A stretch of 7,403 nt of DNA from Coriobacteriia bacterium (GTDB lineage: Bacteria > Actinomycetota > Coriobacteriia > Anaerosomatales > SLCP01). How positions within the stretch are numbered: position 1 is the stretch's first letter; each line of letters starts with the position of its first letter. A program made the position numbers and the translations under genes. The stretch covers positions 1 through 7,403 of the forward strand of contig SKKZ01000102.1 of NCBI GenBank assembly GCA_007123455.1, given 5' to 3'. Below are positions 5,184-7,403 of this stretch, in pieces. The notes under the pieces were generated by a model that was not told where the DNA came from, searched no databases, and saw nothing but the letters and a program-made list of their open reading frames with translations.

Positions 5184-6539
5184 CTACGGCACCGGTGAGC
5201 GCTCGGCATCCTCCGTCAGCGCCACAGCCGAAGCTTGCCCGCTCGCATCCGCGCACTCGCCGTCTCCGAACAACAGCGTGCGCTCGGCATCGGGAAGAGC
5301 GTCGCGCGCCTGGTCACGCAGGTTGTTCACGCCGATGAAGAATTGTCGCATCATCGCGACGAGCAGGTAGCGGCCTTTGGCCGAAAGCGTGATGCGCTCG
5401 GCTGTGTTGGTCTCAAACGCGCCGTTCAGACGCATGAAGGTCATCTCGAGCGGCAGCCCGCGCTCGATCGAGACACCGAAATCACGCTCGAACGCGGCTT
5501 TGTCGAGCGACATTCCGAAGAGCGCCATGAGGAACCGGTAGCGCATGCGATCGCCCTTGCCGAACGCTCGCTGACCGGTCGCCGGGGTCATCCCGGCGTC
5601 GATGCGCTCGGTGTACTCTGACAGCGAGAACGTGTTGGTGTAGAGGGAGCCTCCGAGGAATGAGAAGGCGCCCGAGCCGACTCCTACGTAGTCCTCGTAG
5701 TCCACGATGTACTCATCGATCATGCCCCCGCCAGTGCGCGAGAACGTCCACGCGCTTGCAGGCTCGAAGGAATCCGAAAGCGCCTCGGTGAGAATGCGGT
5801 AGTAGCGGTACTCGCGATCGTAGGAGACCCGGCCGACCGTGCTCTTGAGCGAGTCCTCAACGGCGGGCGAGGCCATGAGCGGGTAGAACGTCGTCTGGTT
5901 CGTGCCGCTGGCTTTGAGCATCTCGATGTCGTGGAGAAGCATCTCCTCGGTCTGCGAGGGGAAGTTGAAGATCATGTCCACGTTCAGCGAGTGGAATCTC
6001 CCTTCGATGGACCTGATGCGCTCGAAGATCTCCTGCGCCGAGCCGTACTTGTCGTGGCGCTCCATCTGCTTGAGCAGACTGTCATTGAAGGACTGCACGC
6101 CCACGCTGAACCGGTCCACACGATCCACGAGCGGATCGACGATCTCCGGGATGAGGTGGTCCGGGTTCGTCTCACTCGAGACCTCACGGATCGAGAAGAG
6201 CGTCTTGGCGAGATCGATCGTCTTGCATAGTTCGTCGATCATAACCGTAGGGGTGCCCCCGCCCACGTACATCGAGGTGCAATCGAAACCCTGGTCGGCG
6301 ACGAAGCGTATCTCCTCCCGGAGCCGCTTGAAGTACGAGACCGCGCGCTCCTCATCGAAGGGAAAGCGATTGAACGAGCAGTAGGGGCATAGTCGTGTAC
6401 AGAACGGCACGTGTACATAGAGCAGGTACTCGCGCCCGGCTACCGGAGCGGGCAAACGCGGTTCCATCTGGGGCTGCAACTTGAGGAACTGATCGCCTGC
6501 GCGGCGCATGACTGCGCTCAGGACGCGTTCTGAAAGCAT
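5184..6539 (-). CDS. HemN/HemW-like radical SAM protein (coproporphyrinogen oxidase family)
   Basis: A 451-residue radical SAM enzyme. The [4Fe-4S] cluster motif CTRLCPYC (C47, C51, C54, followed by SF) sits in HVPFCTRLCPYCSFNRFPF, and YVGGGTP (91-97) is the SAM-binding glycine motif. Further signatures shared with HemN/HemW/HutW proteins are RFSVGVQSFNDSLLKQMERH and NVDMIFNFPSQT. Relatives are anaerobic coproporphyrinogen III dehydrogenase (HemN), the haem chaperone HemW and the haem-degrading ChuW/HutW; the sequence does not settle which role applies, so I give no symbol. The C-terminal 30 residues are acidic and lie outside the conserved domain. The ATG at 6539 directly follows the purD stop by one base, with only a weak GGATGG upstream, suggesting translational coupling; an ATG at 6509 is an alternative. 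The cluster is oxygen-sensitive, consistent with an anaerobe. Confidence 0.85.
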   Translation of the reverse strand: MLSERVLSAVMRRAGDQFLKLQPQMEPRLPAPVAGREYLLYVHVPFCTRLCPYCSFNRFPFDEERAVSYFKRLREEIRFVADQGFDCTSMYVGGGTPTVMIDELCKTIDLAKTLFSIREVSSETNPDHLIPEIVDPLVDRVDRFSVGVQSFNDSLLKQMERHDKYGSAQEIFERIRSIEGRFHSLNVDMIFNFPSQTEEMLLHDIEMLKASGTNQTTFYPLMASPAVEDSLKSTVGRVSYDREYRYYRILTEALSDSFEPASAWTFSRTGGGMIDEYIVDYEDYVGVGSGAFSFLGGSLYTNTFSLSEYTERIDAGMTPATGQRAFGKGDRMRYRFLMALFGMSLDKAAFERDFGVSIERGLPLEMTFMRLNGAFETNTAERITLSAKGRYLLVAMMRQFFIGVNNLRDQARDALPDAERTLLFGDGECADASGQASAVALTEDAERSPVP

Positions 6540-6540
6540 G

Positions 6541-7403
6541 CTAAACCATCCAGGCAGCGCGACCACGCTGTGCGCGGGCACCGATGTCGGAACGATAGAA
6601 CATGCCATCGAACGAGATACGCGCCACTCCCTCGTACGCACGCTCTCGCGCCGACGAGAAGTCCGGGCCGAGTGCGGTGACGTTCAGGACGCGGCCGCCG
6701 GCTGTGAGCAAACGGTTGTCTCCGGTCAGACGGGTACCGGCGTGATACACGGTGACCCCGTCCAGCTCTTCGGCTTGTTCGATGCCGGTGATGGGCATGT
6801 CGGTGTCGTAGTCGCCCGGATACCCACCGCTCGCCAACACCACGGATACCGCCCACTCCTCACTCCAGGAGAGTTCGATATCGGCCAGCCGACACTCGGC
6901 GGTAGCGAGCAGGACCTCGGCGAGGTCGGACTCGAGACGCACCAGAACGACCTGCGTCTCAGGGTCGCCGAAGCGTGCGTTGAACTCCAGAACCTTGGGG
7001 CCCTCCTCGGTAAGGATGAAGCCTCCATACAGCACCCCGCGGTAGTCGATTCCCTCCTCGGCAAGCCCCTCGACCGTACGCTCCATGATGGCTACCATCT
7101 CCCTGTGCTCATCAGGCGTTACGATCGGGACCGGTGAGTAGACACCCATCCCGCCGGTATTGGGACCCTGGTCGTCCTCGTAGGCGCGCTTGTGGTCCTG
7201 GGCGGGCGCCATCGGCAGAACGGTATGTCCGTCAGTGAAGGCAAGGATCGAACACTCCGGGCCGACGAGATACTCCTCGATAAGAACGGTGGACCCGGCA
7301 TCGCCGAAGCGACCCGCGAAGCACTCGTGCACCGCATCGCGAGCGACCGAGAGGTCCATCGCCACGGTGACTCCCTTGCCTGCGGCAAGCCCGTCAGCCT
7401 TCA
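6541..7403 (-). CDS. purD: Phosphoribosylamine-glycine ligase PurD, 5' end beyond the window
   Basis: The C-terminal two-thirds of PurD (about 287 codons); the frame is open to the right edge, so roughly 140 N-terminal residues are missing. PurD joins phosphoribosylamine to glycine with ATP to make GAR, the second step of purine biosynthesis. Visible ATP-grasp features are KADGLAAGKGVTVA at the very edge, VLIEEYLVGPECSILAFTDG, DHKRAYEDDQGPNTGGMGVY and VLYGGFILTEEGPKVLEFNA with RFGDPETQ, which holds the metal-binding Glu and Asn. The C-terminal FYRSDIGARA is typical. A GTG at 7365 and an ATG at 7359 are internal codons, not starts, because the conserved KADGLAAGKG precedes them in frame. The stop is one base from the radical SAM gene start. 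Confidence 0.97.
   Translation of the reverse strand, partial: KADGLAAGKGVTVAMDLSVARDAVHECFAGRFGDAGSTVLIEEYLVGPECSILAFTDGHTVLPMAPAQDHKRAYEDDQGPNTGGMGVYSPVPIVTPDEHREMVAIMERTVEGLAEEGIDYRGVLYGGFILTEEGPKVLEFNARFGDPETQVVLVRLESDLAEVLLATAECRLADIELSWSEEWAVSVVLASGGYPGDYDTDMPITGIEQAEELDGVTVYHAGTRLTGDNRLLTAGGRVLNVTALGPDFSSARERAYEGVARISFDGMFYRSDIGARAQRGRAAWMV

Noticed and set aside
6508..7137. Plus-strand 209-residue open frame
   Set aside because: It is antisense to purD, whose ATP-grasp motifs are unmistakable.

Overview
The window is GC-rich bacterial DNA in which almost every codon position fits compact, minus-strand operon coding. Fused features (a sortase-type LPFTG surface protein, high GC, purine genes, a selenoprotein) suggest a Gram-positive Actinomycetota lineage, perhaps an anaerobic Coriobacteriia-like organism; this is inference, since no rRNA or other phylogenetic marker lies in the window.

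Right-hand part (7403 down to 2184, all minus strand): six tightly spaced genes that read as one transcription unit. In order they are purD (its start is beyond the right edge), a HemN/HemW-like radical SAM protein, purE, a TIGR00300/LOR-SDH family protein (relatives are ornithine cyclodeaminases), msrA and msrB. PurD and PurE are purine biosynthesis enzymes; MsrA and MsrB repair the S and R forms of oxidised methionine.

The outstanding feature is msrA. Its reading frame is interrupted by one TGA (3187-3185) exactly where MsrA has its catalytic cysteine (G-C-F-W). The frame is open and MsrA-like or membrane-anchor-like on both sides. A hairpin just downstream has a bulged U and a G-U apical loop, 20 nt after the TGA, as in bacterial SECIS elements. 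I annotate it as a selenocysteine-containing, membrane-anchored MsrA of 261 residues with no cysteine at all. Conventional gene calling would split it into a short membrane peptide and an inactive MsrA fragment.

Middle (2014-1184, minus): a secreted, wall-anchored protein with a signal peptide, an unrecognised domain, fifteen tandem 15-bp repeats encoding GEEPP pentapeptides, and a duplicated LPFT motif of which the last is a canonical LPFTG sorting signal. An AT-richer spacer upstream probably holds its promoter. A GC hairpin at 1105-1120 separates it from the convergent gene.

Left part: a plus-strand DUF427 gene (591-1085) diverges from a minus-strand pair: a small Cys/His-containing exported protein (465-136) and the first 21 codons of a TauE/SafE (UreH/DsbD-like) membrane protein (64 to the left edge). 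The divergent spacer has three copies of an 11-bp GTACGAACCCG-like repeat. The spacer between the two minus genes has a perfect 11-bp inverted repeat that could hide the ribosome binding site of the TauE/SafE gene, suggesting translational control.
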